Under the pieces are notes generated by a model. The model was not told where the DNA came from. It did not search any database and saw nothing but the letters and a program-made list of their open reading frames with translations. Made by a program: the position numbers and the translations under genes. 64,000 bases of DNA, from positions 280,525 to 344,524 of the forward strand of contig JAPEVC010000004.1 in assembly GCA_027946555.1 (NCBI GenBank). The letters run 5' to 3'. The stretch's first letter is position 1. Each line of letters opens with the position of its first letter. Shown in pieces: positions 48,601 to 59,977 of this stretch. The stretch comes from Gnomoniopsis sp. IMI 355080 (Eukaryota; Ascomycota; Sordariomycetes; Diaporthales; Gnomoniaceae).

Positions 48601-49147
48601 CGACTCGAGACAGAGCACTGATATATAGACACGTGCACGTAGGCAGCAGGGCGTCGACTCAAGACAGCAGGTGAGGTCCCTCTGGGGCATTCCACGCGCC
48701 AGACTCGGAAAGGGGCCGTGAACGAGTTCTGTGTCTGGTCGAAACATTGCACTCGCTTTGTTTAAGAAAAAGTAATGTATCATACCACCGGTATTACTGC
48801 CAAAAGCACCCCCACCGGAGGAGCCACCGAACAGGCCGCCTCCCGTGGTACTGGCTGCGCCAAACGCAGGCGCAGGAGATGATCCGAAGGCTGGTTGTGG
48901 AAGGCATCATGTCAGCCAGGGCTGTTTGCTGTGGGTTGACGAAGGCCTGGCGCGCAAGAACAATGTACGAAACTCACGATACGAGGGAAGTCAAGCAAGA
49001 AGGGGACAAGAGCAAGGGCCGAGGAGGGCGACAGAACATACCAGGAGTAGTGTTTGTGTTGTTGGCACCGAAGCCACCAAAGGTGCTGCCAGTATTATTG
49101 TTGGTCTGGCCGAAGCCACCACTGCCGAAACCGCCGCCGAAAGACAT
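42689..49147 (-). CDS. Nucleoporin NUP98-NUP96 precursor (NUP145/Nup189 type)
   Basis: Five exons read leftward, 49147-49042, 48890-48786, 48550-44865, 44743-42869 and 42796-42689, give 1959 residues. The fourth-intron donor is the weak GTTGGT, chosen because the acceptor demands phase 0 and the result reads GFK-FPYKRQD. Residues 1-550 are FG/GLFG repeats that form the pore's permeability barrier. A GLEBS-like motif (YSPEELRLVDYAQGR, about 223-237) should bind GLE2/RAE1. The autoproteolytic domain ends at H-F-T with cleavage expected after Phe1041, releasing NUP98 and NUP96. The NUP96 part (about 918 residues) is alpha-helical and joins the Y complex. No internal stop breaks the long exon. 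Confidence 0.93.
46920..49147 (-). repeat. FG/GLFG repeat region of NUP98
   Basis: Dozens of GLFG, FG and SLFG units separated by N/Q/T/S-rich spacers. The low base complexity produces long open frames in other phases and on the opposite strand, which are not genes. Confidence 0.9.
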
Positions 49148-50285
49148 GTTGAAGGCCGTCACAATTCGTGATGAGTAGCTGGACGGATGCGACGGACGAC
49201 GGGCTATCGGCTTGCACGAAGGCGTGGGATCACGCGCGGCAACGCGTCGAAAGGGTGGAACTGAGACGGGTTGAAGTTTGCGCCACGATCGAGGATTCGA
49301 CTGAAGTAGACAACAGGGACTTCGAATTGTGTCTCGTCAAGTCGCGCGTGTTGGTAACGCGATCGTTGGTCGAGTTTGGGTCTCGAGGGAGAAACGGGGC
49401 AGGGTGCTTTGAGGGTGGTTGGAGATTTTTCAGTTGCTGCCGTCGGACATTGGAGAATGCCTCTCAGCACAACAGACGAAGGAAAACGATGTTCTCTATG
49501 CAGGACGAACGAACCAAAGGACAATGCGAGGACCGCTGCAAGTTAACAGGATGGACCTGTGAACGGCATCCCAGAGGATGGCTTGTTGGGTGTGTGTGGG
49601 TGTACGTGTGTGGACAGGGACACTCGGCCAGCAGTTTGAGCTGTCGGTGGTCGAAAGGTCAAGCTGCCTGGCTGAACTGCCTGCCTGGCCTGGCTGGGGG
49701 GAATGAATGACTGGGGTGGCGGCTCCGTGGTTGAAAAAGACCCACATTAATCTAGACAAGCTCGGACCACACCAGCAACTGCGTACGGATTACCTGCCTA
49801 GGTAGGTACCAAAGTTGGTCAAAACAAGCCATGAATATATTGTCTTGCAGCACCAGGTCACTGAAATATTATTCTTTTAGCCTGATGGATTGTATGACAT
49901 TAATTTTGAAGTAACCACTGACAACAACATCCACCTCAAGCACACATCACCATGATGCCAACGAAAAGAATAGTGATTGAATGCTACCTATACCCAGGAA
50001 TCCCATATGGGATTATGTCGCCTTCATAGCAGGAGCCCCACGACCAAACCCCAGAACCCCCACCTAAACCACCAAGAAAAGAAAAAGGTGGAAGTTTCTC
50101 GTCAGGTAGTATGTGCTAACCACAAAGTTGGAGAGCCTCACCGGCATACTAAAGCTGATCCACCTCCTCACATCGCGCCACAAATGACAGAAGCGCGGGC
50201 GACAAGAGTTGACGAGCCATTACATCAAATCGATTCTCTCTACCTTCTTCTGCTGCTTTTCACTCTGCTCCTCATGGTCGCGGAT
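49148..50285. promoter_or_regulatory. NUP98-96 promoter region and epsin 3' side
   Basis: 1.14 kb. It contains CCTAGGTAGGTACC at 49797-49810 preceded by GTACGGATTACC. The left part is the NUP98-96 promoter and leader. Open frames here lack family signal. Confidence 0.45.
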
Positions 50286-52081
50286 CTAGAACTGGATCAG
50301 ATCTCCCTGGCTACCCTGCTGCTGCTGTTGCTGTGGTCGCGCCCCGAACGGATTGCTCGAGCTCTGACCATAAGTAACGGACGGCATCCCGGTGTATTGC
50401 TGCCTAAGGAAGGGGTTGTTGCCTGTGGCTTCGGCCGTAAGTCTGTTCAAGCCTGCACCGGCACTATTCACAAAGGTTCCCGGGGCGGTGTGCTGCGCCG
50501 GAATGCGAGTCTGACCGACATTGCCAAAGGTATCCTGACCGTCGCCACCAGCCAGCAGAGCATTGAGCTTGGCCTCGTGCTCGCTCATTTCTTTCTGCGG
50601 TGGCTGCGGCAGCGTCGGCATTGGCGGAGGGGTAAACGATGTTGGCTGTGGGAAGCCCGTCAAAGTCTTCTGTTCAGGTAGCGGGTTAAGCACCGATAGC
50701 GATGGGACCTTGTATGGAGCCCGTGGGCGAGTGTAAGCAGGCTGCTGCTGCTGCGCAAATGGGTTGTTGGAGCCCGTCTTCATCGGCGCCAGAGACGTCA
50801 GATTCTGACTGTTATTGTTGTTGTTCGTCGCCCATGGATTGTTCGTTCCTGGCTGCAGGGGTGTCTCTGTTTGCTGTGGCTGTTGCTGTGCATAAGGATT
50901 GTACCCAGTAGGCTGCGGTTGGAATTGCTGTTGCTGGCCGTATGGATCAAATCCAGTTGGTTGTTGGCCAAAGCCATTCGAGAAGCCGTTCTGGTATCCC
51001 GTGGGCTGCGTTCCGAAGCCAGTGTATGCATTCGACACATATCCCGTCGGCTGAGGCTGCATCTGGAATTGATCCACGGGATTACCAAAGAAATCTACTC
51101 CGGTGCCCTGCTGGTATCCCTGGTTCCAACCAGTTGGCTGAGGTTGCGTGGGGGTGTCGTCGAACAATGACTGAGCGTTCTGGTCCTCCAGTTGTCGTCG
51201 GCGTGCTTCTTCTTCTTCCTTGCTCAATTTGATAGCTTTAGCAAGATCGTCATCCTCGTGTGGATCTCGCCGGCCCTCACGTCTCCTCCGATCCTCCTCT
51301 TCCTGGGCTTTGCTCGCCTCAATTGCCAATCTGTATTCTGTATCGTCTTCATCCTCTCGCTGGGGGCGTCTGCGTCGCGGGGCTTCGTGGGGCACCGTCG
51401 GGCCGTATTCGTCAAGGCCGCCAACACGGGACTTCCATTTCCTTCGATCGGTGCGCTCGCCCCGCAGGCGCTCCTCGTCCAGCAGGAGGGAAGTCAATTC
51501 TTTCGCAGCAACCCGGACTACGCAGATTCGAGTTAGATGACTCCTGACTGCGAAGCTGATGGAAGCACTCACTGTTCTGGCCAACATCCCTGCCCTCTTC
51601 ATCAACATACATAAACTCTCGGAGAGTTTTGATAATGTAGATGTTCTGCTTTCCCCATGTGACAACAAGCTCAGAACCTTCATGCAAGCAGTAGTCCAAT
51701 ACCTTAAGTGCTTTCAAGACATGCCGCCAGTTCTTGCCTTTGTCATTCAACCTCTTGTCCAACATATCCATAATTTCATAGAACTCGGTTGATCTGAAAG
51801 CCGATCGTGTTAGCACTCTTGTCGCAACACGGTGTCAGTCAACGGGCGACCGACGTACGAATTGTAGGTGAGCTGGGCGATTTCGGCCATTTGAGTTCCT
51901 GTCGGGCCCCATGGGTCGTTGCTTGTCGCTGCAACGCTTAGTTAGCATGCGATTTCAGAATGTAAGAGCCAGTGTAGGCCACAGCGTGATTTCGTGCTTT
52001 CGACGTACCCTCGCGCACCTTCACCTGGACACTTGAATATCCTTTGGTGACATTCTTGACACTTCGCATTACCTTAGACAT
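50286..52081 (-). CDS. Epsin (ENT1/ENT2-like clathrin adaptor)
   Basis: Four exons read leftward, 52081-52009, 51928-51859, 51793-51573 and 51517-50286, give 531 residues. All introns are GT-AG and in phase. The ENTH domain covers about 10-150 (ATSNDPWGPTG, YEIMDMLDKRL, NWRHVLKALKVLDYCLHEGS). Two ubiquitin-interacting motifs follow (EYRLAIEASKAQ and DLAKAIKLSKEE). Then come repeated QPTGY/QPTGF segments, three NPF motifs for EH-domain partners and a final LIQF resembling a clathrin box. Epsins bind PtdIns(4,5)P2 and ubiquitinated cargo at endocytic sites. Whether this is closer to ENT1 or ENT2 cannot be said; filamentous fungi usually have one. Confidence 0.95.
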
Positions 52082-53340
52082 CTTGGCGGATGGTGTTGAA
52101 GACGAATGGGAGCGATGCAAGACGTGCAAGGTTTGGTTGCAAATGGATGAGAAGAACGACGGTCAGTCGCTCCCGGAAAGGCGACAGTGAGAACGATGTC
52201 GTCGCAGGCGGAGTGGCTGGGCGTTGCGCGGTCCAGGTGGCGAGCCACAGCCTCTTGTCTGGTGCTCGGCACCTCGATGTACTATCAGCGCTCCAAATAA
52301 GCGGTTTGCTGCGCCCTCCCTTGGGGTTGGTGGACGGTCGTGCGATTCAGTGGACGTCGTGGTAGCGGCTGATTGCGTTGTCGAGGACAAAAGCAAGCGG
52401 CCAAGTTGGGAGAGGGAGAAGTGCGCTGGAGAAACGATATGTACTCTCCGTCAGGGGTTTAGCGGGCAGGTCTAAAAGGTCCCTAACGATTCAATCGATG
52501 GTTCTGACGGAGCGAGCAATGTAATCGCCAGTGGGGAATTGGAGCCGGTTGGGCCGTTCTCAGATCAACCTTGACCAGGCGAGATGGAATTACCGCAGCG
52601 GAAAGGGGACCTCGGTTGTCGTGCGGGCTCCGTATACCAGTGAGTGACCCAACAGGCGTTGCGCACTCTAGGATCGTGTCGATGGGTATGTGTTGTTGAA
52701 GGGAGAAGTTCGCATAGTTAATACAAGCCTTTGGAAAGATGAGGATGGATGAAATCTAGCAGGTGTCTGCCGCATGCGCCTGCTCCTCGCTACAAGAGAT
52801 GCGGGCAAACCTGATCGAACCATGCCCAGCCCAGCGGAGCTAGCTGAGCCTGGCCGCCGCGGCAGGGATTGTTAGCTGGGAGAAGTCCAAGGCTTGCTGG
52901 GCTCCATACATAGCACTACCTGTGCCTTGACATCATTGCAAGGACTGCATTCAAGCGTTCGAGCGCTTGTCTCCTGAAACGTCAGCCTTGGTGTGCTGTG
53001 CTGTCAGGCCTCAATGCACACTGTAGTCCTTCACAAACCTTTTCTTGTTTGATCGTATTTGCGGGCGCTTGAGAAATCTCACATCACTTATTACATCCCA
53101 ATAATGACCGCCTCGGAAACCATGACAAGCCACTTGGGCATTACAAGATGCGGAGCTCTGAGCCTATACTTCGTTGATGTTCTATATTTTGACCCTTGCT
53201 CCCAACAACCCCTTCCACAGCCATCCAGGCAATTCCCTAGTAATGAGTACACTCGAATTCCCAACGCCTTGCTAGCAAACCGGTCCCCAATCCTGTGATC
53301 CTGTGTCCATTCTCCATTCCCTATTCACCATCCCAAAAGC
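52082..53340. promoter_or_regulatory. Epsin promoter region and SAS3 3' side
   Basis: 1.26 kb upstream of the epsin start and downstream of the SAS3 stop. Open frames on either strand are short and have no recognisable product. Confidence 0.45.
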
Positions 53341-56300
53341 TCACGCCTGCACGGCATCAGCATCCTCCATATCAACATCGCCGTCCGCATCACCACCGCT
53401 TCGACTGCTTCGAGCCGAAGACTTCCGGGCCCCGTTGGTCTTGCGCGGACTCTCATCAATAGTCAGCGCCGCGGCTTCATCCTCAACTGCCTGGACCGCA
53501 TCGGCGCTCGCATTCTCCTCTGGCAAGCCTGCCATTTTCCTCTGTTTTTGTCGTTCCAACCAGGCTGGAGGCAGACCAGGCCCACTATCGGCATTGCCGT
53601 AATCGCTCTTCTTGGTGCCTTTAGGCCATCGTCCAGGGCCGCGGCCAGTGCCACCCGGCTTGCGGTTGCGGGAGCTGCTGCTCCTGGCCTTCCTCGATGA
53701 AGAAGCCCGAACAGTGGATCTTCTTGCTTTGGGTCGCGATGCACTAGATGTTCGCGAGACCGGTGGTCGGGGCGTCGCAGGCGGACGGTTGGTTACGCGT
53801 CTGCCGCCGTGGGTGGGCGGGTAGACGGTGAAGCGTGTTGGTGGTATATTTCTGTAGGCTGACATCCACGAGTTCTCCTTATCTTCCTCCAACGTGGCCT
53901 TAGGCTGGTCCTGAATTACGTCTGGCTCAACCGCACCTCCATCTGCGAGAGGTTCCTCGGTGCTGAGTGTGCCTTGGGCTTGGTCGGCATCTACGCCTTC
54001 GGCATTGTCGTCCGCGTCAACATCAACCAGACGACCTTCAGCTTCCTCTGCCTTGACATCTTCCACTGCAACTTCCTTGTGGCCATTCTCGTTCGGCTTG
54101 GTAGAATCAAGTATGGCCATGTCTACATCCACGTCAGCCTCGGCATCAGCTTCTGCATCAGCACCATTGGTGGTCTCGACGGGAACCTGTACGGTACTGC
54201 CGTCCTCCCCGACAACCTCCGCGAGCACAACCTCACTCGCCTTCTGCTCTTCATCCTCTTCCCTAGGAGCGATGGCATGCATAGCTGGCGCAAGTTCGAA
54301 GTTCGTAGCGTTGCTGCGACCCATAACATAAGGAGTCCAAGCCAATGCGCTCGGGTCGAGCTGCACATAGTTTTTGGCTTCCCATTTCGCCACATAAGTC
54401 TTGCAAAAGTCAAAGTCAACTCTGAAGGCGTATAATTGGGTTTGTGGATCGCGAACAAGGCACCTGAGGCCTTCCAGAGCCGAGATGACGTCGTCGGCAG
54501 TCATGCCCGTGTCGTCAGAGATTTGCTTGACGCTGAGACCCTTCTTCTTGTGCCTGTCCTCGGGAACGTAGTCGATCAAGTAGCGACACATGACCAAACG
54601 CCAATAGTTCCGGTATGACACGAGTCCCATGTCTGATAATGGCTTCTCAGGTGATCCGCATTTGCCTTCGACCCGAGTAAGGAGGTAGGAAAAATCGATC
54701 AGAAGATTGCCGTATCCTTTGCGTTGGTGGATTGGGAGTGTTAAGATACAGGAGACGTTGTTCTGGCTGCTTGCTCGTTTCTCCTTGGAGAAGTAACCTA
54801 CAAAATGATAGCCCATGTCGTCGTACTCGCATAAGACATAGAACAGGAAAGGTTCTACATCATAGTAGAGCGTTTTCGAACCCAGGAAAAGCTTCGCCAA
54901 AAGACAAAGGTTCTGGCAGTAGACTGGGTTTTTGCGACCATCCACTTCAAAGACTGAAATGGACCCGCTTCGGTAAATCTCATCGCCCGGAGGGTGCTTT
55001 GCCGGGCACTTGAGTTTATGTCGCCAGGCGACATAGTCCGAATTCATATACTTGAGGCAGAACTCGCAGATGAATAGAACGCGATTCCTGCTGTACTCTT
55101 CAGGATAGGGCGCCGCATACCAGGTGTCGATCTCCCACCCGCCGAACTCGATGCACTCGATTTGGCTTGCTGGGCCTGCAGACTTCTTCGACTTGCGCAC
55201 CGGCACGTCAATTTCAGCTTGCATCTGAAGCAGCCGCTCTTTCCAGTCATCCTCGGCCTTCTGCTTAGCTTCATCAAAGCGTCGCCGGTCCTCGTTGGTA
55301 GGCAAGGTCTTTGACGTGTCGGCCTCTGCTTCGGTGAGAATGCCACCGTACGGCTTGCCCTTGTCATCCATGTCCTTGTCAAAGAAAGAGTAGAATGTTT
55401 GTGAAACGCTTGGTACGAAAGGAGCCAATGGAGTAGTCTCTGCGCGTCTGCCGCGCGGTCTGCCTATTGCTGTAGGCTTGGGGGCCCCGCCGCGTCGTCC
55501 TGCGCGCTGTTTCTGCGGCTTTGGTCTTTTCGAGGCGATCTTCTTGAGCTCGGATGGAGCAACTCGGAATCTGAGCACAAGGCTTGAGCGTGACTTTTTG
55601 ATGATCGTTGCGGGCGCATTCGTTGAGATCTTGAGTCGAAGTGACCGAGCTGATCGCGGGCGATTTTCCTCTTCAACACCATTGATCTCCACAGTGTCCT
55701 CAATTTCAATGCTGTGGCTGTCTCCTGTATTCTTGCGTCTCTTGCGAAGATTGTTGATGACCTCCTCCCCACCCTCGATAGATGACGTTTTGCGCTTTCT
55801 AAGCACACGAGATCCATCCATGGGGTCATCGTCAAGAACCAATTGATTGAAGACAGAGTGTGAATCGGGCTTCATTGCCCCTCTCTGGGAAGGTAACAGG
55901 TCTCTTGCAAGTTTCGGCGCTGTTGCTCGCCTCGTGGCAGGTGGTGCATCAGCATTGACAATGCTATTCAGATCTGCGCCCTCACCATGCTCCTCTGCAT
56001 CCGAGTCGGCTGCACACTCAGGGCACAACCATGACTTGGTGACTATACAAGAGTCAGCAAAGGGTTTTTTCTTTTCTGACAGCCTTCCTTATGTTCTCAC
56101 TTACCTTGCTTGCCCTCTAAAGCATTGTTTTCTCGAGCGCATTGCTGATGGGCTTACCACTAATGTCAGTATGGGGTGAATGACAGGTGGATTTATACTG
56201 ACTTACCACTTTCACCACAACCAGTGCAAGTCAAATATACTTCGAATTCTTCAGCCGGATCATTGTCCTCATCTTGTCGGCAGAACATGCAAAGACTTGC

Positions 56301-56903
56301 GGACTCGGCTTCTTCTGACTCGTCATCTTCCTCTTCGTTTCCAACAGCCTCGTTCCACTGGCCTTCTTCAGAGTTGGCATCGCTTTCCTCATGGAACATT
56401 TCAGCCTCACTGGCATCGCTTTCTTCTTCCTCTTCGTCGCTCTCCCCAGGTCGGAGTTTGACAGCGCCAACGCCTTCTTCTTCGTCATCCTCCTCCTCGT
56501 CGCTTTCCTCCAACGGCTCTGCGCCGTCTTCGTGCGGAAGTACCGCTTCTTCGTCTGGTTCGCCTTCGGCATCTTCGGACTGGTCCTCGTCTCCAACTTC
56601 AGCATCTTCGTCACTTCCCTCTCCGGAATCCTCAGCAATGTCTGACTCTTCCTCGCCCTCCTCCTCCTCCTCCTCCTCCTCCTCCTCTTCTTCTTCTTCT
56701 TCTTCGACCTCTTCTCCCTCGGCGTCTATATCTTCCTCGCTTCCTGATTCCTCATCAATCTCTTCTCCCGGAGCATCGATATCGTCGTCGCCAGGTGCGT
56801 CTTCTTGGGAGTCGTAGCCGTTCTCCTCGCTCTCGCGAACGCTTTGTTGAAGTTCCTCTTCCATGAGCTGTTGTTGACTAGCCAATGCTCCCATTTTGGA
56901 CAT
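53341..56903 (-). CDS. SAS3: MYST histone acetyltransferase SAS3 with PHD finger
   Basis: Three exons read leftward, 56903-56207, 56152-56105 and 56042-53341, give 1148 residues. The 48-base second exon supplies AHQQCARENNALEGKQ and completes a C4HC3 PHD finger: C205, C208, C226, C229, H234, C237, C255 and C258. Residues 38-200 are extremely acidic. An AT-hook-like GRPRGRR is at 442-448. The MYST zinc finger uses C574, C577, H590 and C594. The catalytic part shows the autoacetylated lysine (K638), C680, QRKGYG (688-693) for acetyl-CoA and general base E714. Sas3 in the NuA3 complex acetylates histone H3. The C-terminus is basic and low complexity, ending in acidic repeats. ESA1 is shorter and has a chromodomain, so it is less likely. 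Confidence 0.93.
56658..56705 (-). repeat. Trinucleotide repeat coding a poly-glutamate run in SAS3
   Basis: A run of CTC/CTT on + (GAG/GAA on the coding strand) encodes about 16 consecutive glutamates. Such a run may vary in length between strains. Confidence 0.9.
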
Positions 56904-57612
56904 GCTTGCGTAGATCTATGGTTGTGAGCCCCGTCACTGTCCAGAAGAAGCTTCCTTGGCTGGGGAGCTGCCAGCCGTCTCTTTGCGCCACTCTCTGCTC
57001 AGGGACAGGGAGACATGTGCAAGGCACCCAGCTTCATGCCTTTGGTGGATCTTTTGTCGAAGTGATCCAATATCCGATTGAAAATCTGTTGTCGCCCGCT
57101 AGTGAACTTTGCGACAGGAATTCGTAGATGCGCCGCGCATGCGGTGGGACGGTGCGCCTGCAGGAACGTGCACGGTCAAGGACGCGCTCTTCGAGGGGGG
57201 TTCTGGTCCGCTGGAGACCTCGTAAGGAATCGAATAATAGCTTGAGTGAGTCTGGCGCGTAGAAACGTACTCGTTTCGATGTTCCGATCAAAAATGTGCA
57301 AGATAATTGTCGACTTTGGCCAGAGGAAAGGTTGGAGTTGTCTGCGCTTGGGCAGGACGCCTTGCACCGAATCAAGCTCTGATGGTCCGTGCGCTGTACG
57401 GGTGCCGGCCCGAATTCAAAGCGTCACTTCCCTCGCGGAACGACCTTCACCAGTCAAGCGACGTTCTGAACTGAACCAACCACTGAGACTCGCTTTGTTT
57501 GCGACAATTGCGACTGCATCTCTCTTTGAAGGCACGTTCATATGTCCAAACCTACCAAACGCCTGTCGAATGCTAATCAATCACGCAGGCTTCTGAGAAG
57601 CGACAAGCCAAC
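56904..57612. promoter_or_regulatory. Divergent intergenic region SAS3/MWFE-like
   Basis: 709 bases between outward-facing starts. It holds both promoters. No coding family signal is seen. Confidence 0.5.
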
Positions 57613-58145
57613 ATGCCCGTTCCTTTCGAGACGTTGATTCCGTATGGAATCATCATAGCCGTAAGGGCAGCCTGCTCTCCCCCGGTTCGACCTCGGCTTG
57701 CTAAGACGACTTCCAGATGTTCGGTGTGACTGGCGCTGGTGTTGCCAACGTCAAATACTTCGCAAACGACAAGAAGAGGGCAAGGCGGTCGGTGGACCAG
57801 TGGGACCGAGTGCGTATACCATCCGTCTGCTGATTGCCCGTCGACTGTAGCTTGACAGATTGCTGACTACCTTGTAGCAAAGTATGGAATTCGAGACCCT
57901 ATCCTTCCACGAGTGAACATTCTCGGTGTCGTTATCGCTCGACGAATGGTGCTGACGAATCAATCCGCAGTGATGGACCGTGATCGAAGGCTCACCGGCC
58001 GTTTACGAGGCCAAACGAACAGTCCTATAGCCGCCGCGGGCTTCGAGTTGAACAATCCATGGAGGGTTCGTTTTCCCTATGATTTTCATTGTTCGCATTT
58101 ACATACACTGACAGTCTTTCGCAGGTCGAACCACGAATTTGCTAA
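57613..58145 (+). CDS. Complex I MWFE/NDUFA1-like subunit
   Basis: Five exons, 57613-57660, 57717-57809, 57878-57881, 57971-58065 and 58125-58145, give 86 residues. The third exon is only four bases (CAAA). It is needed: joining exon 2 directly to exon 4 gives a stop at once, whereas including it gives WDRQMMDRDRRLTG, the conserved pattern. The protein starts MPVPFETLIPYGIIIAMFGVTGAG, a single membrane helix, then a charged tail with RGQTNSPIAAAGF and NNPW. This fits the small accessory subunit of respiratory complex I in the inner membrane. The last exon adds six residues. Confidence 0.88.
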
Positions 58146-58314
58146 TTACAATCCCGATGGACTATGACTGTGGATGAGATAGTAGGTAGTCCGAGAAGTG
58201 TAGAGAGCCTGACATGAACGGTTTCGAAGAGAAATCAATGCGATCTGTTTAGTAAATTTGAGTATTTCCTGTCCATCAGCAGTGGACTGACCAACGGCAT
58301 CACTTGGATTTGTG

Positions 58315-59511
58315 CTACAACTGTATTTGAGGTCTGTTCTTGTTTAAGCCCTCCAATAACATGCATGCTTGACACATTGCCTGGCTAGACATATACCCAC
58401 ACTTCACACAAGTTCCCATGACCTGTCTTTGTGGTTGCTTTTTCCCGCCAGGCTGTCCACTCCGCATAGGCATTTCCTTCGTTGCACTCGGTCGGGTCTT
58501 CAGGGGTATTGCTGATGTGACGTCCGTCTCGAGGTCTTGGGAGGTACCGTTGCTTCTCAGCTGCGCTTCCATGGCGGCCATCTCATTCCCTGAGCTGCGG
58601 CCATTTGCAGATCCACATCCGCCCACGCCGTCCTCCTCCGCAGTGATTTCTGCCGCAGGTTTGCTGCCTTTGTCTGACTGTTGACCCGGGACCAGTCTCG
58701 CCATGTCCTCTCCACTGCGGACTATATCCAATATCGCGCTAGGCCGGACTTTCTCGAGATTCTTGATCAGACTCCTTGCACTCCCCCGAAATGCTTCAGG
58801 GCTGTAGATACACTCGGTAGTGAAGTAATCCAACTTCTTGTGATGGGCATACAGCACGATCTCCTTCTCGTATGAATACTTCAACGGCTTGCTCCGCTTC
58901 ACATCCGAAGTCGAGTCGCCGGTAAGAATGCTGGTGGCCCTTGACAGACGCGGCAAATCACCTCTCAATAGATTCATGAGAACTGTTTCCGCAACATCGT
59001 CTGCGTTGTGGCCAGTGACAACGTGCTTGATGCCCAACATCTTCGACCCCCGGTCCAAAGCTTGTCGACGGAATACGCCGCAGTACGTGCAGTTACCCTT
59101 CTTCCCAATCGTCTCGACCACCTGGTCCATTGTCCATCCGTAGAGCTCATCATAGCCCACAATTTTCAGGGGCATGTCGTATTGCACCGCATTGCGCTTG
59201 ACCGTCTCTAGAGAGTCGTCTCGGTAGCCCTTGATTCCTTCATCAATGCTGAGAAGCACCAGATCCAGACCATAGCTATGACGTTCGTTGAGAGTCTTGA
59301 GCACGGATGCCAGTACTGTTGAATCCTTGCCGCCGGATGCGCCGATGGCGACCTTTTCGCCAGGGTAGAACAGATTTGATGATATGATTGTATGATGCAC
59401 TTCGTCTTCAAATATCTGAATAAAGCATTGCTTGCAGAGTTTCATGTAATTTTTGGGCCTTTTTATGAGAGCTCGCTCTGTTCTGCAAAGAGCGCAGGGA
59501 GTAGGCGCCAT
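58315..59511 (-). CDS. NCS6: CTU1/NCS6 tRNA 2-thiolation protein
   Basis: A single exon encodes 398 residues from the ATG at 59511; upstream in-frame codons lack an ATG. The N-terminal zinc site uses C6, C9, C26 and C29. The PP-loop SGGKDS is at 59-64. CTYCGVFRRQ and GHNADDVAETVLMN are family motifs. The C-terminal zinc pairs are CVKC and CQAC. With CTU2/NCS2 it adds sulfur to the wobble uridine of Lys, Glu and Gln tRNAs in the cytosol. About 85 residues rich in S/G/E are inserted before the C-terminal zinc site. It is divergent from eL8. Confidence 0.95.
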   Translation of the reverse strand: MAPTPCALCRTERALIKRPKNYMKLCKQCFIQIFEDEVHHTIISSNLFYPGEKVAIGASGGKDSTVLASVLKTLNERHSYGLDLVLLSIDEGIKGYRDDSLETVKRNAVQYDMPLKIVGYDELYGWTMDQVVETIGKKGNCTYCGVFRRQALDRGSKMLGIKHVVTGHNADDVAETVLMNLLRGDLPRLSRATSILTGDSTSDVKRSKPLKYSYEKEIVLYAHHKKLDYFTTECIYSPEAFRGSARSLIKNLEKVRPSAILDIVRSGEDMARLVPGQQSDKGSKPAAEITAEEDGVGGCGSANGRSSGNEMAAMEAQLRSNGTSQDLETDVTSAIPLKTRPSATKEMPMRSGQPGGKKQPQRQVMGTCVKCGYMSSQAMCQACMLLEGLNKNRPQIQL

Positions 59512-59977
59512 TTTGTCGTCCCTCACAAAGTTGACGAAGAGTGATGCGCCGAGAAGTTGCCCCAATCGAGCCGAAGACAATTCCGCTGACTCCTCGGCCT
59601 GGGCTCAGCTGTTTACCAATACTTTGAAGTCTGGAAAATAGTTGTCGATGTATTGTTACTCCTTCCCTCCCTTTCCGAAAAATATGGATGACCTACTTGT
59701 TTGTACTTTAGGAATCCTAATACTTGGGAGAACAGAGTGACATCTTGAGATAACCAAAGTCGAGTCTCGTCTGAAAGCCGGGGTATCACGTGGATCCTGT
59801 CCGAATTGCACGCTAATTCAATTTGAGCCTAGCGCGAAATTTCTAGCCCACCGAGAGCTCAAAATCTCTTTCGCGGGAGACCGATTTGATAAATTTGTTC
59901 CCTCTCCTCAGCCAGCCAACAATTACTTCTCTCGAGGGTCAACGACAAGCACTCGCCAACCCAACAAATCCGTCAAA
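59512..59977. promoter_or_regulatory. Divergent promoter region CTU1/eL8
   Basis: 466 bases between the CTU1 start and the eL8 start. A pyrimidine-rich stretch and CTCTCGAGGG sit within 60 bases of the eL8 start, as is common in ribosomal protein promoters. No specific factor site is claimed. Confidence 0.5.
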
